NCBI GenBank assembly: GCA_947629875.1
Contig: CANRFK010000088.1
Coordinates: forward strand, 1-5,796
Length of the DNA stretch: 5,796 nucleotides
Direction of reading: 5' to 3'
Origin: an uncultured Clostridia bacterium
GTDB taxonomy: Bacteria; Bacillota; Clostridia; Christensenellales; Borkfalkiaceae
Of the stretch, positions 1-5,268 are shown in pieces (the first letter of the stretch is position 1; each line of letters begins with the position of its first letter). The position numbers and the translations under genes were made by a program. The notes below the pieces were generated by a model that ran no database searches, was not told the DNA's origin, and saw only the letters and a list, made by a program, of their open reading frames with translations.

Positions 1-837
1 ACCATTCCCGAGGGCGTGCTCGTGGACGTGGAGAAGGCGAAAAATTACTTCGACAGGGAACTCGTCATCGTCTCGACGGGCTCGCAGGGGGAGCCCATGT
101 CCGCGCTCACCCGCATGGCGTCGGGCGAGTTCAACAAGGTGACCGTCGGCGCGAACGATACCATCATCATCTCCGCGAGCCCCATTCCGGGCAACGAGCG
201 CATGATCTACCGCGTCATCAACAACCTCTTCAAGTTAGGCGCGGACGTCGTGTACGAGAGCCTCGAAAAGATCCACGTCTCGGGACATGCCTGCCAGGAG
301 GAGCACAAAATTCTGCACTCGCTCTTGAAGCCCAAGTTCTTCATTCCCGTGCACGGCGAATACAGGCACTTAAAAAGGCACGTCCTCCTCGCGCAGGAGA
401 TGGGCATGAAGCCCGCGCAGACGCTCATTCCCGAGATCGGCTCGTGCGTGGAGCTGACGGACGACAGCCTCCGCATGGGGGAGAGCATCCCCGCGGGCGC
501 GCGGCTCATCGACGGCACGGGCACCGAGGACCTTGCGACCGACGAGGTGATAAAGGACCGCATCCGCATGTCGGGCGAGGGGCTGTTCATCGTGAGTATC
601 GCCCTTTCGGACGGCGTCGCGGTGGGGGAACCCGTCATTGAGAGCAGGGGATTTGTGTGCACAGAGCCCGCCTTGGAGCGCGAGATCAAGACTGCCGTCG
701 AAAAGGCCATCGAGACGACGGGCAGGAACGGCGGCGCGGATGAGTACGCCGCGAACATCCGTAAGGCGGTCAAGACGTATATTTTCAAGAAGACGAAACA
801 GTCGCCCATGATCGTGCCGATCGTGCAAGAGCTGTAA
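1..837 (+). CDS. rnj: Ribonuclease J, C-terminal half (5' end outside the window)
   Basis: RNase J is a zinc-dependent metallo-beta-lactamase/beta-CASP nuclease with endonuclease and 5'-3' exonuclease activity, central to mRNA turnover and RNA maturation in Bacillota. The frame is open from base 1, so the start and the N-terminal metallo-beta-lactamase motifs lie upstream; 278 residues remain of a family length near 555. Numbering from the first codon, I see STGSQGEP (25-32), ISASPIPGNE (57-66), HVSGHA (92-97) and PVHGEYRH (116-123), the last two being beta-CASP histidine motifs that help bind the catalytic metals. The C-terminal domain characteristic of RNase J follows from about residue 185, including the ESRGFV segment. 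A GTG at 16 is inside the conserved domain and is not the true start. The next gene begins 24 nt after the stop. Family assignment is very secure; whether this corresponds to J1 or J2 of two-copy genomes cannot be told. Confidence 0.96.
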   Translation, partial: TIPEGVLVDVEKAKNYFDRELVIVSTGSQGEPMSALTRMASGEFNKVTVGANDTIIISASPIPGNERMIYRVINNLFKLGADVVYESLEKIHVSGHACQEEHKILHSLLKPKFFIPVHGEYRHLKRHVLLAQEMGMKPAQTLIPEIGSCVELTDDSLRMGESIPAGARLIDGTGTEDLATDEVIKDRIRMSGEGLFIVSIALSDGVAVGEPVIESRGFVCTEPALEREIKTAVEKAIETTGRNGGADEYAANIRKAVKTYIFKKTKQSPMIVPIVQEL

Positions 838-847
838 TCCATTCCGC

Positions 848-856
848 AGGGAGGGG
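848..856 (+). promoter_or_regulatory. Strong Shine-Dalgarno site for the membrane/TPR gene
   Basis: AGGGAGGGG lies 5 nt upstream of the ATG at 862. It is a purine-rich ribosome binding site that fixes this start and supports the gene being translated independently of RNase J although it is probably on the same mRNA. No promoter-like sequence is visible in the 24-nt gap. Confidence 0.7.
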
Positions 857-861
857 AAGCA

Positions 862-1482
862 ATGAAGCGCAATCTTACCGTGGTGTGTATCCTCACGGGG
901 CTGTGCGTGGCCGCGTTCGCCGCGACGACCGTCATCGGATTCGTGTTCGGCGTGCTGCCCGTGGGCATCATCGGCGCCATGATGCTGCTCATCGCGCTGT
1001 GGGTCTTTGCGGGGAGCATCTACCGCGAACGCGTGTATGAGGCGTTTGACGCCCGCTACCATGCGGGCGACTACGTTGCGGCGCGCGCCATTTTGGATAG
1101 GGCGGAGCGCAACCACTTCCTCTATCCCATTGCCCGCATCATCGTTTTGCAGATGTATGTGAAAGTAGCGCTGGCGCAGGACGACACGGCGACGGCGGAG
1201 CGGTACGTCTCCCGCCTCCGCCACAACGGCGGCGACGGCTGGAAGTACCGCACGGCGTACTTCATCGTGCTTTTGAACCTCGATTGGGGCGACGTGCCCG
1301 CGGCGACCGCCGAGTATGAGGCCTTCCGCAATGCCTGCGCAAATTCGGAAATTTACCGCACCCGCATCGAGACGCTCGACGCCATCTTCGCCAATATCCA
1401 CGGCGAGGCGCGCCCTTTGCCCGAGGCGGCGAAGCAGTCGAGATATCCCATTCTGCACCGCGTCGTGCAGAAATATTGCTGA
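862..1482 (+). CDS. Hypothetical membrane protein with TPR-like cytoplasmic tail
   Basis: I do not recognise this 206-residue protein. Residues about 5-24 and 28-50 are two hydrophobic helices separated by a short turn, suggesting a membrane hairpin; Lys2/Arg3 before and SIYRER after the second helix suggest both ends face the cytoplasm. The rest is helical and TPR-like: residues 59-82 carry a helix-GDY-helix pattern (AGDYVAARAILDRAE), and similar paired helices appear at about 93-120 and 131-163. No catalytic motif is seen, so a scaffold or adaptor role at the membrane is an inference. The start is set by a strong AGGGAGGGG site. The gene lies between RNase J and the methyltransferase, whose ATG follows its stop after 1 nt, so it is very probably in the same operon. 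Alternatives are a cell-envelope protein unrelated to RNA metabolism that merely shares the transcript. Confidence 0.85.
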   Translation: MKRNLTVVCILTGLCVAAFAATTVIGFVFGVLPVGIIGAMMLLIALWVFAGSIYRERVYEAFDARYHAGDYVAARAILDRAERNHFLYPIARIIVLQMYVKVALAQDDTATAERYVSRLRHNGGDGWKYRTAYFIVLLNLDWGDVPAATAEYEAFRNACANSEIYRTRIETLDAIFANIHGEARPLPEAAKQSRYPILHRVVQKYC

Positions 1483-1483
1483 C

Positions 1484-2077
1484 ATGGGGGCGGAAATTTC
1501 GAAAAAAGAGCGGCTTGACGCGCTTCGCAAAAAGGCAAGAGAGGGGCGCGACCCCACCTGCGCGGACGAGACGCTCGCCTATATGCTGAAGGCGGCGCGG
1601 GAGATGAACTGCGCGAGGATTTTGGAGATCGGCGCGGGCGAAGGGCTCACGTCGGTCGCCTTTTTATTGAACGGCGCATCGCATATCGTCGCCATCGAAA
1701 ACGACCCCGTAAGGGCGGAAAGGGCGCGGGAGAACTTCTCTTCGTTCGGCGTTGCAGATCGTGCGGAACTTGTGGAGGGGGACGCGGGGGAAGTGCTGCC
1801 GCGGCTTGCGGGGGAGTTCGACCTCATCTTCTTGGACGGGGCAAAAGTGCAATACATTGCGTATTTTCCGCACTGCAAGCGGCTTTTGAGGCGCGGCGGG
1901 GCGCTCTTTTCCGACGACGTGCTGCTCTACGGCTGGGTGCGCGGCGAACCGCCCAAAAAGCGCAGAATGCTCGTGGCGCATATCCGCGAATATCTCGATG
2001 TTTTACAGTCCGACCCCGACTTTCAAACGGAAATTTTGCAGCTCGGCGAAGGGCTCGCCGTGAGCAGAAAACTGTGA
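1484..2077 (+). CDS. trmR: SAM-dependent O-methyltransferase, TrmR-like (tRNA 5-hydroxyuridine methyltransferase)
   Basis: A class I methyltransferase of the O-methyltransferase 3 (COMT-like) family, 197 residues. Motif I is LEIGAGEG (47-54), the acidic ribose-binding residue is Glu72 in IENDP, and the metal-site positions are Asp118 (FLDGAK) and Asp144-Asp145 (SDDVL), 26 residues apart. In the family the last position is usually Asn (DN), so DD is a variant. In B. subtilis TrmR (YrrM) methylates 5-hydroxyuridine at tRNA position 34 to 5-methoxyuridine; the U32-family gene immediately downstream matches the yrrM-yrrN-yrrO order, which is the main argument for the specific name. The frame is open back to 1316, but homology begins only after the ATG at 1484, and the upstream codons are antisense-like sequence within the previous gene. 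No clear Shine-Dalgarno precedes 1484, and the previous stop ends at 1482, so translational coupling is likely. A generic small-molecule O-methyltransferase is the alternative. Confidence 0.9.
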   Translation: MGAEISKKERLDALRKKAREGRDPTCADETLAYMLKAAREMNCARILEIGAGEGLTSVAFLLNGASHIVAIENDPVRAERARENFSSFGVADRAELVEGDAGEVLPRLAGEFDLIFLDGAKVQYIAYFPHCKRLLRRGGALFSDDVLLYGWVRGEPPKKRRMLVAHIREYLDVLQSDPDFQTEILQLGEGLAVSRKL

Positions 2078-2084
2078 GGAACGT

Positions 2085-3275
2085 ATGAAAAAGCCCGAAC
2101 TTCTCGCCCCTGCGGGCAACCTTGCAAAACTCAAACTTGCCTTTTACTACGGCGCGGACGCGGTGTATGCGGGCGGGCGCGCCTTTTCGCTTCGCACCTT
2201 TGCCGACAATTTCACCGAGGAAGAACTCGCGGAGGGCATCGGCTATGCCCACGCGCGCGGCAAAAAGGTGTACGTCGCTGCCAACATCTTTGCGCGCAAT
2301 TTCGATTTGAAAGGCATGGAGACGCTGTTTCGCCATCTCGATGAGATGAAGGCAGACGCCGTGCTCATCTCCGACCCCGGGGCGTTCGCGCTGTGCAAAA
2401 AAGTTGCCCCCGATCTGCCCGTGCATATATCCACACAGGCGAATACATGCAATGCGCTCGCCGCGAAATTCTGGGAGGAACAGGGGGCAAGGCGCATCGT
2501 GCTCGCGCGGGAGCTCTCCGTAAAAGAAATTGCCGAAATCCACAACGTATGCCCGAATTTGGAGCTCGAAGCCTTTGTGCACGGCGCAATGTGCATCTCG
2601 TACAGCGGCAGGTGCTATCTCTCCGACTACATGGACGGGCGCTCCGCCAACCGCGGCGCATGCGCGCAAGTATGCAGGCGGAAGTTCCGCATCCAGACGC
2701 AGGAGGGGGGCTCGCAGGACTTCTACGACGTCGAGGAGGACGGCCGCGGCGCGTACGTTTTGAACAGCAAGGACCTCAACATGAGCGGCTATTTGGGGGA
2801 ACTTGCGGGCGCGGGGGTGGTCTCCTTCAAGATCGAGGGGCGCATGAAGGGCGAATTTTACCTTGCGACCGTCGTCAATGCGTACAGGCGACTTTTAGAC
2901 GGCGGGGACGGGGAAATTTTGGAGCGGGAGCTGCTCGCCTGCGCGCACAGGGAATACACGACGGCGTACGAACTTCCGCATGCGCAGTCGCCCGCGGGGA
3001 CGCAGACGCAGGGCGATTACGACTTTGTGGGCATCGTGCGCGGATACGAAAACGGGCGCGTCTCTGTGGAGATGCGGGGACGGTTTTTTGAGGGCGAAAA
3101 GCTGGAAATTCTGACCCCATCTGCCCATTTTTTGCAGAATGTGACGGTGAAAGAGCTTGCGGGCGCGGGCGGAGAGCGGTGCGACGACGCCAAGCTCGTA
3201 CAGGCGGTGTATTCGTTCGAGTGCCCGCTTGCTCTAAGCGAGGGGGACATTCTGCGAAGAAAACGCAGGGTTTGA
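2085..3275 (+). CDS. trhP: Peptidase U32 family protein, TrhP-like tRNA U34 hydroxylation protein
   Basis: This 396-residue protein has the U32 family layout. The N-terminal barrel starts with KPELLAPAG (3-11) and GADAVYAGG (23-31). The PROSITE-type U32 signature is complete at residues 162-180 (E-A-F-x2-G-A-M-C-x4-G-x-C-x-L-S), followed by NRGACAQVCR. Cys170, Cys177, Cys193 and Cys197 are candidates for ligands of the iron-sulfur cluster known in related U32 proteins. Residues about 310-395 form the C-terminal U32 domain. Despite the name, characterised relatives (TrhP, RlhA, UbiU/UbiV) act in hydroxylation; TrhP makes 5-hydroxyuridine at tRNA position 34, the substrate for TrmR. Length and the C-terminal domain fit YrrO/TrhP2 better than the shorter YrrN; no second U32 gene is next to it here. 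GAGGA at 2076-2080 overlaps the previous stop codon and sits 4 nt before the ATG, fixing the start and tying the gene to trmR. A collagenase-type protease annotation would be outdated. Confidence 0.93.
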   Translation: MKKPELLAPAGNLAKLKLAFYYGADAVYAGGRAFSLRTFADNFTEEELAEGIGYAHARGKKVYVAANIFARNFDLKGMETLFRHLDEMKADAVLISDPGAFALCKKVAPDLPVHISTQANTCNALAAKFWEEQGARRIVLARELSVKEIAEIHNVCPNLELEAFVHGAMCISYSGRCYLSDYMDGRSANRGACAQVCRRKFRIQTQEGGSQDFYDVEEDGRGAYVLNSKDLNMSGYLGELAGAGVVSFKIEGRMKGEFYLATVVNAYRRLLDGGDGEILERELLACAHREYTTAYELPHAQSPAGTQTQGDYDFVGIVRGYENGRVSVEMRGRFFEGEKLEILTPSAHFLQNVTVKELAGAGGERCDDAKLVQAVYSFECPLALSEGDILRRKRRV

Positions 3276-3288
3276 ACGGATAGAGATA

Positions 3289-3319
3289 GGGCGCGCCGCG
3301 GCATAGCCGCGGCGCGCCC
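3289..3319 (+). terminator. Perfect 14-bp GC hairpin after the U32 gene (terminator-like, poor T tract)
   Basis: Left arm GGGCGCGCCGCGGC (3289-3302), loop ATA, right arm GCCGCGGCGCGCCC (3306-3319): 14 uninterrupted pairs, almost all G-C, 13 nt after the U32 stop. It is followed by CTTCATATAATG rather than a run of T, so a canonical intrinsic terminator is only partly supported. It could instead protect the 3' end of the upstream mRNA, act with Rho, or block read-through into the next gene. The structure is directly visible; the function is inferred. Confidence 0.6.
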
Positions 3320-3324
3320 CTTCA

Positions 3325-3330
3325 TATAAT
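3325..3330 (+). promoter_or_regulatory. Consensus -10 box directly before the SPOR-like gene
   Basis: TATAAT is a perfect -10 hexamer ending 5 nt before the ATG at 3336. The -35 position, 17 nt upstream (3302-3307, CATAGC), falls in the hairpin loop and does not match TTGACA, and there is no TG extension. If active, transcription would begin at or next to the ATG, giving a leaderless mRNA. With no -35, chance is a real alternative. Confidence 0.4.
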
Positions 3331-3335
3331 GCGGT

Positions 3336-4022
3336 ATGAGAGTGCGTAGACGTTTGAGCCTGTTCCAATTTCTTGCCGTCCTCGGGTTGTTCGCCGCCAC
3401 GGTTTTTCTCTTTCTCGCCGCCGTATCGTGCGTGAAACGCGACGAAAAAGTGGTGAATTTCGAGGCGAAGTACTATTTTCTCGTGGAAAATTGCGAGGAC
3501 ACGACGGCCGCCGCGGTCGCGGGGACGGTGTACGGCAGGGGCGGCGCGGGCGTGCTGCTCGGCGGTCGGGCGGTCGTCGTCGCGTGCTACTACACCGTGC
3601 AGGACGCCGAACGGGTGCAATCTGCGATGTCGGAGAAGGGCACGGTGACGCGTATCGAGGAGGTCTCCGCAAAAAAATTTGCCTTAAAGGGCGGAAATGC
3701 GGCATATTGCGGGCGCGTGGAGGCAAACGCCGCGACGGTGGAGACGTGCGCGCGGCTTCTCTACGACACGGCAAACGGGCTGGAGCGCGCCGAACTGGGG
3801 CAGTCGGCGGCAAAGGCGGCGGCACACGGGGCGGCAAGTTCTCTTGCGGGGCTCGCGGAGGGCAACGCGGGCGCGTTCTTCGACCGCTGGAACGCCGAAC
3901 TTCTGGCGGCGAAGCGCAGTTGCAAGGAGGTGGAGGGCGGGCTCGTGTTCGCCAAGGATCTGCGGCGCATTCAGGCGCAGCTTCTGTGCGCGCTCGTCGG
4001 GCTCGGCGCTTATTTTTCGTAG
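3336..4022 (+). CDS. SPOR-like domain membrane protein or lipoprotein, hypothetical
   Basis: A 228-residue protein with a basic N terminus (RVRRR) and a hydrophobic segment at about 8-31, so it is membrane-anchored or exported. Cys32 in AAVSC loosely fits a lipobox (Ala rather than Leu at -3), so lipoprotein processing is possible. Residues about 45-110 resemble a SPOR domain, the peptidoglycan-binding fold of two beta-alpha-beta units: KYYFLVENCEDTTAAAVAG, then RAVVVACYYTVQDAERVQ. This is judged from the pattern of aromatic-hydrophobic strands and the DAE-helix, not from a search. Residues 110-228 are Ala-rich and mainly helical, of unknown role. An in-frame stop at 3327-3329 makes ATG 3336 the first possible start. 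No Shine-Dalgarno precedes it or the in-frame GTG 3342 and TTG 3354, which is unusual beside its neighbours. A cell-wall or sporulation-linked role is inferred from the SPOR resemblance only. Confidence 0.8.
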   Translation: MRVRRRLSLFQFLAVLGLFAATVFLFLAAVSCVKRDEKVVNFEAKYYFLVENCEDTTAAAVAGTVYGRGGAGVLLGGRAVVVACYYTVQDAERVQSAMSEKGTVTRIEEVSAKKFALKGGNAAYCGRVEANAATVETCARLLYDTANGLERAELGQSAAKAAAHGAASSLAGLAEGNAGAFFDRWNAELLAAKRSCKEVEGGLVFAKDLRRIQAQLLCALVGLGAYFS

Positions 4023-4043
4023 AAATTGCGGGATACTGCTACC

Positions 4044-4934
4044 GTGAAGTGCGCGTTTTTGTACAATCCGCAGAGCGGAAAGGGGAAGCTCGGGTGGAAA
4101 GTTGAGGGCATCGGGCGGCGGTTGAAGAAAATTTTCGGCGAGGTCGTCATCGAGGCTCCCCGAAGCGCGGAGGAGATGACGGCGCGGGCGGACTATTGGG
4201 CGAGGCGGGCGGACGCGCTCGTGTTTGCGGGCGGGGACGGGACGTTTCACGCCGTATTGAACGGCGTCATCGGGAAGGACGTCGCGCTCGGGTACATCCC
4301 CGCGGGGACTTGCAACGACGCGGCGGGGTCGCTCGGCATTCCCAAGAGGGTGCGCGGCGCGCTCAAAGTGATAGAACGGGGCAGGACGGCGCGCGTTGAC
4401 TGTTTGAGGCTCAACGGGAAACGGTATGCCCTTTCGATCGCGGCGGCGGGGTCACTTACGCGCGTGACCTACGAGACCGCGCAGGACAAAAAACGGCGGA
4501 TGGGGTGGCTTGCGTACGCCTTCGGGGCGTGGAAACGGCTGTGGCACGCGGAGGGATTTTACGCCGAGGCGGCGTGCGGCGGGGCGCGCGTGAAGGGCGA
4601 ATTTGCGCTGGCGGCCATTCTCAACGGGAAAAAACTGGCGCGGTTTTCCGTGTGCCGCGGGGCGAGCATGCGGGACGGCGTGTGCGAGGCGGCGTTCATC
4701 CGTCGCGAGGGGGCGTCGCTGCGGGAAAAATGGGGCACGGCGTTCGCACTCGTGCGGGTGCTCCTCTTCGGCATCGAGCGGGGAGGAAGGCGCGTTGCCG
4801 TGCTGCGCGGGGCGCGGGTGACGGTTCGCACGGCGGAGCGCGTGGTGTGGGACTTCGACGGCGAACGGGGCACGGGCGGGGATCTCGACGTGCAGGTTTT
4901 GCGCGGCGCGGCGAGGGTGTTTCTTCCAAAATGA
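4044..4934 (+). CDS. Lipid kinase of the diacylglycerol kinase family (DagK/YegS/BmrU-like), divergent
   Basis: A predicted ATP-dependent lipid kinase, 296 residues, near the usual length of about 300. From the GTG start: NPQSGKGK (8-15), nucleotide-binding GGDGT (63-67), PAGTCND (86-92) with SLGIP following, and DGE (272-274) near the C terminus in the all-beta substrate domain; the family's C-terminal Glu acts in catalysis. Members phosphorylate diacylglycerol or related lipids at the membrane face; the substrate here cannot be told. Several usually conserved positions differ: Ala70 where GGDGT is normally followed by NEV, and RDGVCE (210-215) where DDGLLD is typical. GTG 4044 is preferred because family members begin just before the first strand and GGGA lies 10 nt upstream; an in-frame TTG at 4026 would add six residues but lacks a ribosome binding site. 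It follows the SPOR-like gene by 21 nt and is probably co-transcribed with it. Confidence 0.9.
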   Translation: MKCAFLYNPQSGKGKLGWKVEGIGRRLKKIFGEVVIEAPRSAEEMTARADYWARRADALVFAGGDGTFHAVLNGVIGKDVALGYIPAGTCNDAAGSLGIPKRVRGALKVIERGRTARVDCLRLNGKRYALSIAAAGSLTRVTYETAQDKKRRMGWLAYAFGAWKRLWHAEGFYAEAACGGARVKGEFALAAILNGKKLARFSVCRGASMRDGVCEAAFIRREGASLREKWGTAFALVRVLLFGIERGGRRVAVLRGARVTVRTAERVVWDFDGERGTGGDLDVQVLRGAARVFLPK

Positions 4935-4943
4935 AAAAAAATA

Positions 4944-4971
4944 AAAAAGCGCGCAAAATCGCTTGCTTTTT
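4944..4971 (+). terminator. Possible weak terminator after the lipid kinase gene
   Basis: AAAAAGC (4944-4950) can pair with GCTTTTT (4965-4971), with an inner GCG/CGC (4951-4953 with 4960-4962), loop CAAAAT, and an unpaired TT on the right side. A-tract and T-tract on opposite arms suit a terminator read in either direction, but the stem is short and interrupted. It overlaps the -35 box of the tRNA promoter. Confidence 0.4.
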
Positions 4972-4991
4972 GGCGGCAATTTTTTTATAAT
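4963..4991 (+). promoter_or_regulatory. Promoter of tRNA-Thr
   Basis: TTGCTT (4963-4968) and TATAAT (4986-4991) are separated by exactly 17 nt, predicting a start near 4997-4998, about 28 nt before the tRNA. The -10 is perfect; the -35 matches only the TTG of consensus. A leader hairpin GCGCAT/ATGCGC (4998-5003 with 5009-5014, 5-nt loop) begins at the predicted start site. Confidence 0.75.
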
Positions 4992-5024
4992 GATAGAGCG
5001 CATCGGAAATGCGCAGAACTGCAT

Positions 5025-5100
5025 GCTACTGTGGCTCAGTCGGTAGAGCGATTGATTCGTAATCAATAGGTCGCCGGTTCAAGTCCGGCCAGTAGCTCCA
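5025..5100 (+). tRNA. tRNA-Thr (anticodon CGT)
   Basis: A complete 76-nt cloverleaf. Acceptor GCTACTG (5025-5031) pairs perfectly with CAGTAGC (5090-5096). The D arm is GCTC/GAGC around AGTCGGTA; the anticodon arm is ATTGA/TCAAT around TTCGTAA with anticodon CGT at 5058-5060, reading ACG threonine codons. The variable loop is AGGTC, and the T arm is GCCGG/CCGGC around TTCAAGT. The discriminator is T (5097) and CCA is encoded at 5098-5100. The wobble base is C, so this tRNA is not itself a substrate for the U34 chemistry predicted for the trmR-trhP pair upstream. It has its own promoter at 4963-4991 and terminators just downstream, so it is a single-gene unit. Confidence 0.98.
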
Positions 5101-5101
5101 T

Positions 5102-5123
5102 CGTCGCGGCAAAGCGGCGTTTT
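5102..5123 (+). terminator. Short hairpin plus T4 immediately after the tRNA
   Basis: CGTCGC (5102-5107) pairs with GCGGCG (5114-5119), one pair being G-T, with loop GGCAAA and then TTTT (5120-5123). It is weak alone but correctly placed, starting 2 nt after the tRNA 3' end. Confidence 0.45.
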
Positions 5124-5157
5124 GAAGTGCCCGCCATTCGGCAGGCACTTTCCTTTT
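5124..5157 (+). terminator. Main intrinsic terminator of tRNA-Thr
   Basis: AAGTGCC (5125-5131) pairs with GGCACTT (5144-5150); after a single C/A mismatch, GCC/GGC closes an ATTC loop (5136-5139). The hairpin is followed by TCCTTTT (5151-5157). It is the better of two consecutive terminator-like hairpins behind the tRNA. Confidence 0.7.
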
Positions 5158-5174
5158 GCCGCTTGCCGCTCCTC

Positions 5175-5252
5175 TTCCCAAAAAATCTTTGCTGCACAAA
5201 TCTTTTTTGGGAGCCCTCTTGGGGACGGACGTTTGTCCGCCTCGGGCTTTTC
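5175..5252 (+). other. Two abutting hairpins of unknown function between tRNA-Thr and the Nudix gene
   Basis: First hairpin: TCCCAAAAAA (5176-5185) pairs perfectly with TTTTTTGGGA (5203-5212), with an inner TTTG/CAAA pair (5188-5191 with 5197-5200) closing a CTGCA loop. It also holds a direct repeat AAATCTTT (5183-5190 and 5198-5205). Second hairpin: AGCCC (5212-5216) pairs with GGGCT (5244-5248), enclosing CGGAC/GTCCG (5226-5230 with 5235-5239) around GTTT, then TTTT (5248-5251). The two share A5212, so they abut or compete. The tRNA transcript should stop earlier and the Nudix promoter lies later, so neither known transcript clearly includes them. A further terminator, an intergenic repeat or a small RNA are possible. 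Confidence 0.5.
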
Positions 5253-5255
5253 GAT

Positions 5256-5268
5256 ATGTTTGAAACAT
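5256..5268 (+). promoter_or_regulatory. 13-bp palindrome at the -35 of the Nudix promoter, possible operator
   Basis: ATGTTT-G-AAACAT is a perfect inverted repeat with a single central base, and its last T is the first base of the -35 box. Its placement suits a repressor or activator site. No regulator is encoded nearby and I cannot match it to a known family site. An imperfect repeat, GCGCAC-GG-GTGTGC (5277-5290, one mismatch), fills the promoter spacer. Confidence 0.35.

Noticed and set aside
1316..1483. Upstream extension of the methyltransferase frame
   Set aside because: It overlaps the end of the membrane/TPR gene, and its Ser/Arg/Pro-rich translation does not resemble the family; ATG 1484 fits the domain boundary.
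370..1557. Long open frame on the - strand, 395 codons
   Set aside because: It runs antisense across RNase J, the membrane/TPR gene and the start of trmR, all with better support; its translation is rich in Arg, His and Ala as expected from a reverse reading of GC-rich coding DNA.
3322..3837. Open frame on the - strand opposite the SPOR-like gene
   Set aside because: Its product is an extreme Arg/Pro-rich sequence typical of an antisense shadow in GC-rich DNA, and no ribosome binding site or known domain is visible.
5078..5100. Attachment site for an integrated element at the tRNA 3' end
   Set aside because: No second copy of the tRNA 3' end and no integrase gene are in the window.
5260..5265. 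TTGAAA as the -35 of the Nudix promoter
   Set aside because: It is closer to consensus than TTGCTT but lies 25 nt from the -10, and no -10 exists at 16-18 nt from it.
5026..5268. Open frames on the - strand across tRNA-Thr
   Set aside because: Ends such as PDLNRRPIDYESIALPTE are the well-known false translation of antisense tRNA sequence.
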